Below are positions 25,185 to 32,916 of a stretch of 64,000 nt of DNA, one piece after another. Position 1 is the stretch's first letter, and every line of letters starts with the position of its first letter. A program made the translations under genes and the position numbers. The stretch spans positions 1-64,000 of the forward strand of contig JBBQKJ010000007.1 in the NCBI GenBank assembly GCA_038326775.1, in the 5' to 3' direction. The stretch comes from DYIU01 sp038326775 (GTDB lineage: Bacteria > Actinomycetota > Geothermincolia > Fen-727 > Anoxymicrobiaceae). Under the pieces are notes generated by a model. That model was not told the DNA's origin. It was given only the letters and a program-made list of their open reading frames with translations, and made no database searches.

Positions 25185-25796
25185 CTACTGCGCCGGCGGC
25201 GCTGTCGGAGCCGGCGGCTCGGGCGATGACGGCGCCGTAAACGAGACCTTCGGCAGCTCGCGCGCGGCCGCGGTCTCCGGCTCGAAGTACTCGCGCTGCT
25301 CCTTGAAGTTGAACATCCCGGCGATCATGTTCGCGGGGAACTTCTGGCGCGCGATGTCGTAGGCCATCACCGAGTCGTTGTAGAACTGGCGCGCGTAGGC
25401 TATCTTGTTCTCGGTGCCCGCGAGCTCCTCCTGCAGGGCCAGGAAGTTCTGGTTGGCCTTGAGGTCGGGGTACGCCTCCGCGACCGCGAAAAGCGACTTC
25501 AGCGCCTGCGTCATCATCCCGTCGGCCTGCGCGCTCTCTCCGACCGACTTGGCATTCATGATGGCGGAGCGAGCCTGCGTGACCGCCTCGAACGTCTCCC
25601 GCTCGTGGGATGCGTAGCCCTTGACAGTCTCCACAACGTTCGGGATGAGATCGGCCCGGCGGTTCAGCTGGACGTCGATCTGGTGCCAGGCGTTCTCCAC
25701 CCGGTTGCGGAAACGAACCAGCCGGTTGAACAGCATCGCGATGAAAGCCGCCAGGAGCACGACCACCGCGACGATGGCCACAATAACCCAGACCAT
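25185..25796 (-). CDS. lemA: LemA family protein
   Basis: Membrane-anchored helical protein of 203 residues. An N-terminal helix (VWVIVAIVAVVVLLAAFIAM) is followed by the conserved RLVRFRNRVENAWHQIDVQL and RADLIPNLVE-like segment, then AYPDLKANQNFLALQEEL, ENKIAYARQFYND and FPANMIAGMFNF. The tail is Pro-rich. The function is not well defined; it often accompanies htpX, as here. The ATG has an excellent AAAGGAGGG four bases upstream. Confidence 0.95.
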   Translation of the reverse strand: MVWVIVAIVAVVVLLAAFIAMLFNRLVRFRNRVENAWHQIDVQLNRRADLIPNVVETVKGYASHERETFEAVTQARSAIMNAKSVGESAQADGMMTQALKSLFAVAEAYPDLKANQNFLALQEELAGTENKIAYARQFYNDSVMAYDIARQKFPANMIAGMFNFKEQREYFEPETAAARELPKVSFTAPSSPEPPAPTAPPAQ

Positions 25797-25830
25797 GTAA
25801 CCCTCCTTTAGCTCTGGTCAATTCTCACCT

Positions 25831-25839
25831 ATTATAGCA
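25831..25839 (-). promoter_or_regulatory. Extended -10 promoter of lemA-htpX
   Basis: On the minus strand TGCTATAAT at 25839-25831, a perfect -10 with the TGn extension, about 35 bases before the lemA ATG. No good -35 is visible at 17 bases, which is usual for extended -10 promoters. Confidence 0.5.
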
Positions 25840-25906
25840 ACTCCTCGCCGTATTCATATGGCGGCCGTCAAAGTAACGTCCGGGGCTTTGAACCGGCTGT
25901 TTGAGC

Positions 25907-26548
25907 TCAGGCCTTGAGAAGGGTCAGTATGCCGTTGAGGGTGAAAAGGACCGAGAACACGAGCACCATCAGCGAGCACGCGTACAGCATCACGTGGTAG
26001 ACGCGGTCGCTGATGCGCCCCCGCCCCCGGGAGACGAAAAAGCTCACCAGCGAGTACCAAATGAGGTCGGCCATCACGTGCCCCACGAAGAAGAAGACGA
26101 GTCCGAGGATGCCCTGGTCGAGGGAGAGGAGGATGTAGCGCGCTCCTATGGTGGCCCACCAGAGTATCCATCCCGGATTGGAGACGCTGGTCCAGATGCC
26201 GGCGACTGTCGGCCCCCAGCCTATGTCCGTTTTGGCGCTCAGGTCTATGGAAATCCCCTGCCGGACCTCGAGGAATATCCTGACCGCCAGCCACCCGAGG
26301 AAGAGGCCTCCCAGAACGCCGATGATGCCAACCACGATGTCGTTCTTAATAAATTGGTTGAGGCCCAGGCTGAAAAGCAACATCAGGATGAATTCGGGGA
26401 TGGCATGGCCGAGGACGATCAGCGGGCCCGCCCAGAACCCCTTTTTGTATGACTCGGCGATGGTGACCGAGAGCATCGGCCCGGGCATGAGCGCACCGGA
26501 GAACCCGATGCCCATCGAAGAAAAGAAGATGCCGAAGAGGACTCCCAC
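25907..26548 (-). CDS. LysE/RhtB family exporter
   Basis: Six-helix membrane protein of 213 residues: GIFFSSMGIGFSGALMPGPMLSV is the family N-terminal signature (G-x-x-x-PGP). Later come GHAIPEFILMLLFSLG, LGGLFLGWLAVRIF, SVSNPGWILWWATIGA and GHVMADLIWYSLVSF. LysE-family members export amino acids or other small metabolites; the substrate cannot be read from sequence. The GTG at 26548 is chosen for AAGGTGG seven bases upstream and because it begins just before the first helix. It lies 13 bases after the inositol-monophosphatase-family gene. Confidence 0.88.
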   Translation of the reverse strand: MGVLFGIFFSSMGIGFSGALMPGPMLSVTIAESYKKGFWAGPLIVLGHAIPEFILMLLFSLGLNQFIKNDIVVGIIGVLGGLFLGWLAVRIFLEVRQGISIDLSAKTDIGWGPTVAGIWTSVSNPGWILWWATIGARYILLSLDQGILGLVFFFVGHVMADLIWYSLVSFFVSRGRGRISDRVYHVMLYACSLMVLVFSVLFTLNGILTLLKA

Positions 26549-26561
26549 TTCAAAGCCACCT

Positions 26562-27557
26562 TCAACCGGCGCCGTAGCGCGCGGCGAGCCGCTCCATGCC
26601 GCGGTCGAGCTGCTCCAGCACGGCCTTGTGCAGCGTCGCGTTGGCGCTGACGAGCGAGGACATCTGCCCTCCCCCACCTTGAGGGATCAGCGGGCACGGA
26701 TCGAGAGACCCGCCGTAGGCGTCGCTGACTATCGCCCCCGCTTCCGAGGCTATCAACGCCGCGGCGGCGAGGTCGTAAGGGTAGTTGTTGAGGATATGGC
26801 CGTGGCCGACCTCAAGGAACATGCGGCGGACGTCGTCGACTTGCTCGGCCATCCGCTGGCCCGGGTCGACGTAGACGTCCATCTCCCCCTTGACAACGCG
26901 GGTGATGCTGAAGGTGGCGCTGCCCAGGTCGAAGTAGCCGCCGTCGACGGACGAGAGGTCGATGAGCTCACCGAGGACGGTCGTGAGCGGCTCAGCGGGC
27001 CTCCCCCGGTATCCCGCGGTCCAGAATATGCGGTTCAGCGCGGTCGTGGTCGAGAGGTTGGGTTCGAGCGGCCTGTCTTCGTGCTCGACGCGAGCGCCCG
27101 CGCCCTTCAAGGCTATGAAAACGGCGTCGTTCTTTATCTCCCGCACGACGCCCAGGAAAACGTCACCTATGGTCAGGCTTTCCGCCTTCCCGTGGCTATA
27201 CGGAGATACGGCGACCGAGACGCAGCACGACTCCAGGCCGGCGGCGGCGGGGCGGGTGCCGTCAATGGGGTCGATGATGAGAAGGAAGCGGGCGCCTGCC
27301 GACGCCACCAGTCCACGGTCTTCCGTGTAATAGGCGATGTCGCCGCGGGGGTCGAGCAGCTCGGCGATCTTCGCCTCGGCCGATTCGTCGATCGCGAAAG
27401 TGGTGTCGCCTGAAGCGCCGTGCCCCTCCAGGCCTTTCGCGGCGGCGCTCCCCATGCGCGGGCGCACCACTGAACGGACCTCTTCACACAGCCGCACGAC
27501 CGTGTCGATGATGGGTGCGTTTTCTTTCCAGAATCGTTGCGCTTCCAGGGCGGACAT
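26562..27557 (-). CDS. Inositol monophosphatase family protein
   Basis: Metal-dependent sugar or inositol phosphatase fold, 331 residues from the ATG at 27557. Visible are YYTEDRG (first metal Glu/Asp), LLIIDPIDGTRPAAAG (the DPxDGT metal motif with Arg in place of the usual Thr), and C-terminal YPYDLAAAALIASEAGA in place of the WDxAAG motif. In this family such enzymes release inositol, fructose or other sugar phosphates. A link to the nearby pgsA/pimA-like genes is attractive but unproven. The 80 residues upstream of this ATG in the open frame have no similarity and overlap the promoter, so they are excluded. Confidence 0.85.
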   Translation of the reverse strand: MSALEAQRFWKENAPIIDTVVRLCEEVRSVVRPRMGSAAAKGLEGHGASGDTTFAIDESAEAKIAELLDPRGDIAYYTEDRGLVASAGARFLLIIDPIDGTRPAAAGLESCCVSVAVSPYSHGKAESLTIGDVFLGVVREIKNDAVFIALKGAGARVEHEDRPLEPNLSTTTALNRIFWTAGYRGRPAEPLTTVLGELIDLSSVDGGYFDLGSATFSITRVVKGEMDVYVDPGQRMAEQVDDVRRMFLEVGHGHILNNYPYDLAAAALIASEAGAIVSDAYGGSLDPCPLIPQGGGGQMSSLVSANATLHKAVLEQLDRGMERLAARYGAG

Positions 27558-27634
27558 CCTTTCTCGCGACTTTGCCGGACGCTCAACGCCTGCTGAATTT
27601 ACCCCCCTGCGTTCTCGCGTGCGGTCACCCGGCA

Positions 27635-27663
27635 AGTATAGCAACGGCCGGGTCCGTGTCCAA
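27635..27663 (-). promoter_or_regulatory. Promoter of the inositol-monophosphatase-family gene
   Basis: On the minus strand TTGGAC at 27663-27658, a spacer of 17 bases and TATACT at 27640-27635, about 75 bases upstream of the ATG at 27557. It is divergent from a plus-strand candidate promoter at 27690-27719. Confidence 0.6.
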
Positions 27664-27689
27664 ACACGGTAAGGGTACGCCCGCGGCGC

Positions 27690-27719
27690 TTGTGCGCAAC
27701 AGGCCGTGTCAACTAGTAT
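27690..27719 (+). promoter_or_regulatory. Candidate promoter of the zinc-ribbon gene
   Basis: TTGTGC at 27690-27695, 18 bases, and TAGTAT at 27714-27719, about 80 bases ahead of the plus-strand gene. It is divergent from the preceding promoter with 26 bases between the two -35 elements, so the two genes may share regulation. Confidence 0.45.
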
Positions 27720-27802
27720 GCATCTATCGTATGCGCGCACTGGTGCCCGGGGCACCGTGATGGAAAAGAGACGCGTGGAGCCGTGAACGCTTTGCACGGG
27801 GG

Positions 27803-29125
27803 TTGAAGTTGAGGGAGTGTCCCAGATGTTCGTTTCTTAACCCGGACAGGGTGGAGAACTGCATCAAGTGCCGGTTCCTGATGAGCCGCGTCTATGGCGA
27901 GCAGCCTGTATCGGACCTTCGCGGTGAATCGCATGCCGGGAGCGCGCCGCCGGCCAGTCAGGGACCGACGCCCGATACCGTGCACGATGAGCGCGAAGAG
28001 TACCTCGACACGCCGCCCAGTTGGGCCAGTGGGAAGGTCGAGGAACCTGTACTGCGGGACATCAACGAGGAGTTCGAGAGCAGGTCTTACTATGAGGTTG
28101 GCGGTTACCGCATCGGAGGAGATCCCGGGAGCAATGTGTTCTCGGGGCCTCCAGCATCTGATGCCCATGCTGCAATGGACGGCGCCGATATCCACAGGCC
28201 GGGCAGTAAGGGTGCCGGGGCCAGGAAGAAAAAGAAGGAGAAGCAGGCCAGGGGGCTTTCCGGGCCGGCGAAGGAACGATCGGGCAAGGTCAGGCAAGCT
28301 CCTCCCGTCAAGGTGAAACCTGTGAAGGTGAAGCCCGTGAACGCGGGGAAGGCGCCCGACGCCGGGACCGTTCCGGGTGGAGTTCCTCGGGACCCCGCGC
28401 CGGCGGCAGTGCCGGTTACGCGGACGACTGAGGCTCCCTCCGCGCCGTTTGCACCCCCCGCCACACACAGAACCGCACAGCCGGCAGCACAGGTTACCGA
28501 TTCGTCAGCGGCGCCGATCGAGCGCGCCGGGCCCGCGGTCGCCCCATCGAAAGATGCCGAGCACGCACCTCCGCCTCAAGAGACACCGCCGCAGCCTGTC
28601 CAGCCGAAGCCTGTCACCGGGGCGCAGGTCGTAAAGGCACCGCAGGCGCCGTTCTCCATACCCGCCCGGCCCAGGACTCAGGGACGAAAGGTGGAGCAGT
28701 TCTCCCAGAGGCTTCCAGAGGCGGTACAGCCAACCGCGCCCGCACCTGTTGAGAATCAAACACCGGTGCCTCCGCCGGTGTTAAAGACGACGCAGGAGGC
28801 AGTGCCCGTGCCCCCGGCCACTGCGGAGCAGGCGCCTTTGATAGAAGCGCGACCAGTCGTTGAACCGGCACCGGCACCCGTGCCCGCGCCAGCGCCCGCG
28901 CCGGTACCACCGCCGGTGACACCGCCGACCATTGAGCCGGAGGCTCCGAGGGCGCCGGCCGTCGAGACGGTATCCTTCGAGGGACCAGACCCAAAGAAGA
29001 AGAGTCGGCAGCGGGGTTCGCGCAGAGGGGCGGCGCACCCGCGCCCGGAGGATTTTCCACAGGTCGTCCCGGGAACCGGGACGCAGCGGAACACACCGCC
29101 CGGCGAGCAGCGTCAGCCGAAGTAG
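27803..29125 (+). CDS. N-terminal zinc-ribbon protein with long disordered Pro/Ala/Lys tail
   Basis: A protein of 440 residues that I do not recognise beyond its first 30. CPRCSFLNPDRVENCIKCRF near residues 6-25 has two CxxC pairs and should form a zinc ribbon. The rest is low complexity: an acidic stretch to about residue 95, a lysine-rich RKKKKEKQ near residue 140, a VKVKPVKVKPV repeat, then about 250 residues dominated by Pro, Ala and Val with PAPAPVPAPAPAPVP runs, and a basic end (PKKKSRQRGSRRG). No membrane segment is seen. TTG at 27803 or at 27809 can be the start; the latter has GGGGG six bases upstream. The last 13 bases overlap the convergent glycosyltransferase gene. Confidence 0.75.
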   Translation: MKLRECPRCSFLNPDRVENCIKCRFLMSRVYGEQPVSDLRGESHAGSAPPASQGPTPDTVHDEREEYLDTPPSWASGKVEEPVLRDINEEFESRSYYEVGGYRIGGDPGSNVFSGPPASDAHAAMDGADIHRPGSKGAGARKKKKEKQARGLSGPAKERSGKVRQAPPVKVKPVKVKPVNAGKAPDAGTVPGGVPRDPAPAAVPVTRTTEAPSAPFAPPATHRTAQPAAQVTDSSAAPIERAGPAVAPSKDAEHAPPPQETPPQPVQPKPVTGAQVVKAPQAPFSIPARPRTQGRKVEQFSQRLPEAVQPTAPAPVENQTPVPPPVLKTTQEAVPVPPATAEQAPLIEARPVVEPAPAPVPAPAPAPVPPPVTPPTIEPEAPRAPAVETVSFEGPDPKKKSRQRGSRRGAAHPRPEDFPQVVPGTGTQRNTPPGEQRQPK

Positions 29126-30213
29126 GCCGCCTCCAGGCGCTCGACCAGCCGCTCCCAGGAAAACTCTTTCACGCGTTCCAGCCCCGATGAGGCCAGCACG
29201 CTCCTCTTCGCATTGTCGCCAAGCAGGGCGACCAGCGACACCGCCAGGTTTTCCGCGTCACCGTTCTTGAAGAGGACGCCTCCTCCTGTCTGCTCGATAA
29301 CCGCGCTGTAGCCGGGTATGTCCGATGCTACCACCGCCGTTCCGCAGGCGTTCGCTTCGATGAGCACGACCCCGAAGCTCTCGCCCCCAAGAGCGGGCGC
29401 GCAGAAAACGTCGGCCGCCGAATAGTAGGCTGGCAACTCCTCGTTGCCGACAAACCCCACTACCACGACGCGATCGCGAAGGCCGCCGGGGACCAGGCGT
29501 TTGACCTTCGCCTCCTCGAAGCCGGCGCCCACCACCACCAGCCTGCAGTCCGGGACCGCGCGCGCTACAGCGACGAACGCGTCCAGCAGGACACCGATGC
29601 CCTTCCTCGGCTCGTTCCTGCCCACGAAAAGCACCACCGGGCCTTCCCCGCCGGGAAAGCAGCGGGGACGCCGGCCACCCGGGGCGAAGCGGGCCAGATC
29701 CACGCCGTTGGGGATCACCCGGTAGTCACCAGGGAAGTAGCGCGAGGCGAGCAAGCGCGCCGGTTCGGATACGGCGATGAGGCAGTCGAGGCGGGCGTGG
29801 ACCTTTCTGAAGAACGCCCTGGCCAGGCCGTAGGGGAGCGAGCGCCCCTCCTCCGCCGCGTGGAAAGTGCCGACAACCCGCTTGGGTGCGCCCACAACCG
29901 CTGAAGTAGAGACAAACGGGACCATCGGCTCGTGCACGTGTACGACGTCGAACGCCCCCTCCCGAAGCGCCTTTTTAAGCCTGGAGCCAGCGCCCGGGAG
30001 AAGAGCGAGGTGGGCGATGGAGCCGTTGGCCGGCACCGGTATGGAGTGGCCCGCGGAAACGAAGCTCGTTCCGCCTTCACTCGCGCCCGCGTCGGGGGCC
30101 ATGACGGTGACGTCGTGCCCGCGGCGGGCCAGCTCGCGCGAAAGCCCCTCGACGTGGTTGTTCACGCCGCCTGGATGTGCCCAGGAGTAAGGAGAGACTA
30201 TGGCTATCTTCAC
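29113..30213 (-). CDS. GT4 glycosyltransferase, PimA-like (phosphatidylinositol mannosyltransferase type)
   Basis: A retaining GT-B glycosyltransferase of 366 residues with GTG start. The N-terminal lobe has IVSPYSWAHPGGVNNHVEGL, characteristic of the PimA group, and VVHVHEPMVP. The nucleotide-sugar lobe has VLFVGRNEPRKGIGVLLDAF and ESFGVVLIEANACGTAVVAS, the E-x7-E motif. In mycobacteria PimA adds the first mannose to phosphatidylinositol. pgsA-like and patA-like genes lie 1.8 kb upstream on the same strand, supporting such a role here, although the acceptor is inferred. Confidence 0.82.
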   Translation of the reverse strand: MKIAIVSPYSWAHPGGVNNHVEGLSRELARRGHDVTVMAPDAGASEGGTSFVSAGHSIPVPANGSIAHLALLPGAGSRLKKALREGAFDVVHVHEPMVPFVSTSAVVGAPKRVVGTFHAAEEGRSLPYGLARAFFRKVHARLDCLIAVSEPARLLASRYFPGDYRVIPNGVDLARFAPGGRRPRCFPGGEGPVVLFVGRNEPRKGIGVLLDAFVAVARAVPDCRLVVVGAGFEEAKVKRLVPGGLRDRVVVVGFVGNEELPAYYSAADVFCAPALGGESFGVVLIEANACGTAVVASDIPGYSAVIEQTGGGVLFKNGDAENLAVSLVALLGDNAKRSVLASSGLERVKEFSWERLVERLEAAYFG

Positions 30214-30263
30214 AGCGCCACCGCCATGCGCGAACCGCGTAAATCGTTTATCATTTCAACCAT

Positions 30264-30296
30264 AAATGCAAGAAAGTAACCTGACCCCGATGTTGC
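30264..30296. repeat. Dispersed GGGGTCAG repeat, type C copy 2
   Basis: The inverse-orientation copy of the 33-base element at 5753-5785, with two mismatches. It lies between the divergent PimA-like gene and the PAP2 gene, about 20 bases before the latter's start. Confidence 0.8.
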
Positions 30297-30317
30297 ACGG
30301 ACGGAGGCGGCAAGCGC

Positions 30318-30965
30318 GTGAGGTCCCTCGTTCAGTTCCTTATGAGCCTCGACCGGTCGGTGTTCCAAGGCATCAACTCGCTTGCCGGTAAGTTCTTCCT
30401 TATTGACTGGCTCGCCCGCGTCGGCGCCGACGACCATATCGTACCAATCGTTCTGGCCCTGCTGGTGCTGTTCCTCGTTCTCCTGGCGAGGAACCGCCGC
30501 CAGAGGGAATCCGCCTACACCTGCGTGATATGCGCGGTGCTCGCCGTGACCCTGTCGATGGTCATACTCTTCACGTTGAACGCCGCCTTCTTCAGGCCGA
30601 GGCCGTTCACCACGCAGCCGGTCAGGCTGCTCCTCTACCATAACACCGACTCGGCCTTCCCTTCCAACGCTGCGACGCTGGCGTTCGTGCTGGCGTTCGC
30701 GGTGTTGCTCTACAACCGCGCGGTCGGCGCGGTGATGCTGGGGCTGGCGGCCTTCCTGGGGCTTTCGCGAATCATTGTGGGGGTACACTATCCCCTGGAC
30801 ATCATCGGCGGGGCCCTGTTGGGTCTGGCGTGCGCCCTTCTCGCGGGAGCGGCCGAGCCTCTGTACCGCCCGCTCGCCCGCGGCCTCAACTCGGCCACCG
30901 ACCGGCTGTTGGCCTCGTGGAGGCGCCCCGGCGCCTTCGAGGCGCGAGGGGGCGGGGGCGGATGA
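30318..30965 (+). CDS. PAP2-family membrane phosphatase (possible undecaprenyl-diphosphatase)
   Basis: A 215-residue protein with about five membrane helices. The acid-phosphatase motifs are in order: RPRPF (C1, near residue 94), AFPSNAATLAF (C2) and SRIIVGVHYPLDIIGG (C3 with its catalytic His). The overall layout resembles BcrC-type undecaprenyl pyrophosphate phosphatases. The usual His of C2 (PSxH) is Ala here, so activity may be altered or this may be a family variant. The GTG start has GGAGG ten bases upstream. Its stop overlaps the next gene's ATG by four bases. Confidence 0.85.
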   Translation: MRSLVQFLMSLDRSVFQGINSLAGKFFLIDWLARVGADDHIVPIVLALLVLFLVLLARNRRQRESAYTCVICAVLAVTLSMVILFTLNAAFFRPRPFTTQPVRLLLYHNTDSAFPSNAATLAFVLAFAVLLYNRAVGAVMLGLAAFLGLSRIIVGVHYPLDIIGGALLGLACALLAGAAEPLYRPLARGLNSATDRLLASWRRPGAFEARGGGGG

Positions 30966-32038
30966 GCAAAGTGATCCACATGCGCGGTGATATAGCGGAC
31001 ATGTTCGTGCTGTTCCTGTTCGTTTTCCTAGGTGCCTGGCAGGTGCTCGTAGCCTGGTACCGCCTGAGCGGCTTCTCGCTCACCGGGTACCCGGACCGCC
31101 GGTGCTGGAGCATGGTAACAGGGGCCGTACTCGTCGCCGGCTCTTGTTCCTGGTACTTCTCCACACCGGGGCATTTCGCCTCGCCTGACGTGGAGGGCGT
31201 CGAGACTATGCTACTCCTGGTGGCGGGGCTGGTTGCCGCTACCGCAACGCACGTCGCCCTCGTATTGCTGGTGCAGTTGGCGCGCCGTCCGCGAGGCAAG
31301 GCCGTGCCCTTCAGGACGCCGGTCGAGGAGCTCTCGATCGCCGTCGGCGGGGCGTCGGTGCCGTCATGGTTCGAGCCGGCCCGGGGTGCGGGCGCGAAGG
31401 CCACGCCCGCGCTGCTTCTGCACGACTACGGTGGCGGCCGGAACGACCTTTGCGCGCTCGCCTCGGCCCTGGCTGAGAGCGGGCATTCCGCCCTCGCGGT
31501 CGAGCTGGACGGTCACGGTGACAACCCGCGCGAGATCGATTCGCCCGTGATGAGCGACCTCCTCGAGGCGGCCGCGCATGCGCTCATGCGAAGGGCTGGC
31601 AGCGAAGCGTTCGTCGCTGTCGGGGTCGGTCTCGGTGGAACGCTTGCGATAGAGCTGTTCAGGAAGGGGCTGGCCGACAGGGCGGTGGCCTTAGACCCAC
31701 CCGCGAGGGACGGTGACGGCTTCCCGGCGGTGAACGCGCTCGGCGAGTTGGGGCCGCTCGCGGTCGCGAGAGCGTTTGCCAGGCCACCAGCGCGTGGCGC
31801 CGGAGGAACCCGGCTCAGCCTGGCGAGGCTTCTGGCGGGGCTGCCCGCGGCCGGGGCGCTCGAGCCGGGCCGTGTTATCGTCGTAGGCACGCAAGAGAAG
31901 TGGTTCAACGCGCCGGACACTCTCGAGGATTTCGTTCGCGCGAGCGGCCTGCCGGGGACTCTGCCGGTCCCGTCGAGACACGGCACAATCGCCCGGGACG
32001 CGGGGGCTATGGAAGCGGTGGTACGGGCGCTTGACTGA
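30962..32038 (+). CDS. Membrane-anchored alpha/beta-hydrolase-fold protein lacking the nucleophile Ser
   Basis: From the ATG at 30962 (overlapping the PAP2 stop) it has 358 residues. Two membrane helices (MFVLFLFVFLGAWQVLVAW and MLLLVAGLVAATATHVALVL) precede an alpha/beta-hydrolase-like domain: LLLHDYGGGRNDL, VELDGHGDN, AVGVGLGGTLAIELF and a late His in SRHGTIARD. The nucleophile elbow, normally GxSxG, reads GVGLGG, so the catalytic Ser appears to be missing and the domain may bind rather than hydrolyse. The upstream 44 residues of the open frame are rejected because they overlap PAP2. Its stop is two bases from the convergent acyltransferase stop. Confidence 0.7.
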   Translation: MSKVIHMRGDIADMFVLFLFVFLGAWQVLVAWYRLSGFSLTGYPDRRCWSMVTGAVLVAGSCSWYFSTPGHFASPDVEGVETMLLLVAGLVAATATHVALVLLVQLARRPRGKAVPFRTPVEELSIAVGGASVPSWFEPARGAGAKATPALLLHDYGGGRNDLCALASALAESGHSALAVELDGHGDNPREIDSPVMSDLLEAAAHALMRRAGSEAFVAVGVGLGGTLAIELFRKGLADRAVALDPPARDGDGFPAVNALGELGPLAVARAFARPPARGAGGTRLSLARLLAGLPAAGALEPGRVIVVGTQEKWFNAPDTLEDFVRASGLPGTLPVPSRHGTIARDAGAMEAVVRALD

Positions 32039-32040
32039 TG

Positions 32041-32916
32041 CTACTGCCGATCGGACGGCCAGGCCGGCATGAACATATGCCACTGGGCAGGGTCTTCTCG
32101 GATAAGCTCTTCGAGGTTTCTTGCAACCTGCCGCATCGTCTCCCTGATGGCCTCTTCTCTGTCGCCCGACCCGTCGAGCCATATCGGCTCGGTCAAATGG
32201 CCTATCCAGCCGTCGCCTACGTTCCGTACGGTTACGCAGACTATGGGGGCCCCACTGCGCATGGCAAGTGTGGCCGGCCCAGGCGGCAGCGTGGTGCGCT
32301 CCCCGAAAAACTCCACCTCGACGCCTTTTCCCTTGAGGTCGCGATCGCAGAGGAGCGCGAGCATGGTGCCGTTCTGAAGTGACTCCACCATGGCGTCCCG
32401 GGTCTCAGGCAGGTGGTCGTAGGGGAAGATATCGATGCCGACCCCTTTGCGAAGCCTGCAGAAAAGCTCGAAGAGCTCAGGCGGCTTGAGCACCTCGGCC
32501 ACGGCGGCGAACGGGCACAGGCTCGAAAGGAAGACCGCGCCCGCTTCCCACGAACCGAAGTGGGGCAGGACCACCAGCACCCCCTTGCCGGCGTCTATCG
32601 CCCTGGTGAGCGCCGGCAGGTTCACCTTGCCGAAGCGCTCGAGCACGTACTCCCTCGACTTCGTCGGTAGCCAGAAGATATCGACCCAGTAGTCTGCGTA
32701 ATACCGGCAGGCGCGGCGGGCGGTTCGCTTGACCTCCCTGTTGCTTGCCGTGGGGCCAAGGGCCCGCCGCATGTTGCGCTCAACGAGATGGCGCTTGCGG
32801 GGAAAGGCGTAATAGTAGAAAAGCGCGCCGGCGCGCGCGATCGCGCGGGTGATCCGCACCGGCACCCATCCGATGATTTTGTCGGCCAGCAGGAAGAGGT
32901 GGTAGACGGGGTTCAT
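32041..32916 (-). CDS. LPLAT-family acyltransferase, PatA/HtrB-like
   Basis: A lysophospholipid/lipid A-type acyltransferase of 291 residues from the ATG at 32916. PHFGSWEAG carries the HX4E catalytic pair; later landmarks are ALLCDRDLKGKGVEVEFFG, LPPGPATLAMRSGAPIV and a C-terminal WHMFMPAWPSDRQ. In mycobacteria the homologous PatA acylates the mannose of phosphatidylinositol mannosides and is encoded between pgsA and pimA. Here the ATG overlaps the pgsA-like stop by four bases, so this role is plausible. Confidence 0.85.
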   Translation of the reverse strand: MNPVYHLFLLADKIIGWVPVRITRAIARAGALFYYYAFPRKRHLVERNMRRALGPTASNREVKRTARRACRYYADYWVDIFWLPTKSREYVLERFGKVNLPALTRAIDAGKGVLVVLPHFGSWEAGAVFLSSLCPFAAVAEVLKPPELFELFCRLRKGVGIDIFPYDHLPETRDAMVESLQNGTMLALLCDRDLKGKGVEVEFFGERTTLPPGPATLAMRSGAPIVCVTVRNVGDGWIGHLTEPIWLDGSGDREEAIRETMRQVARNLEELIREDPAQWHMFMPAWPSDRQ

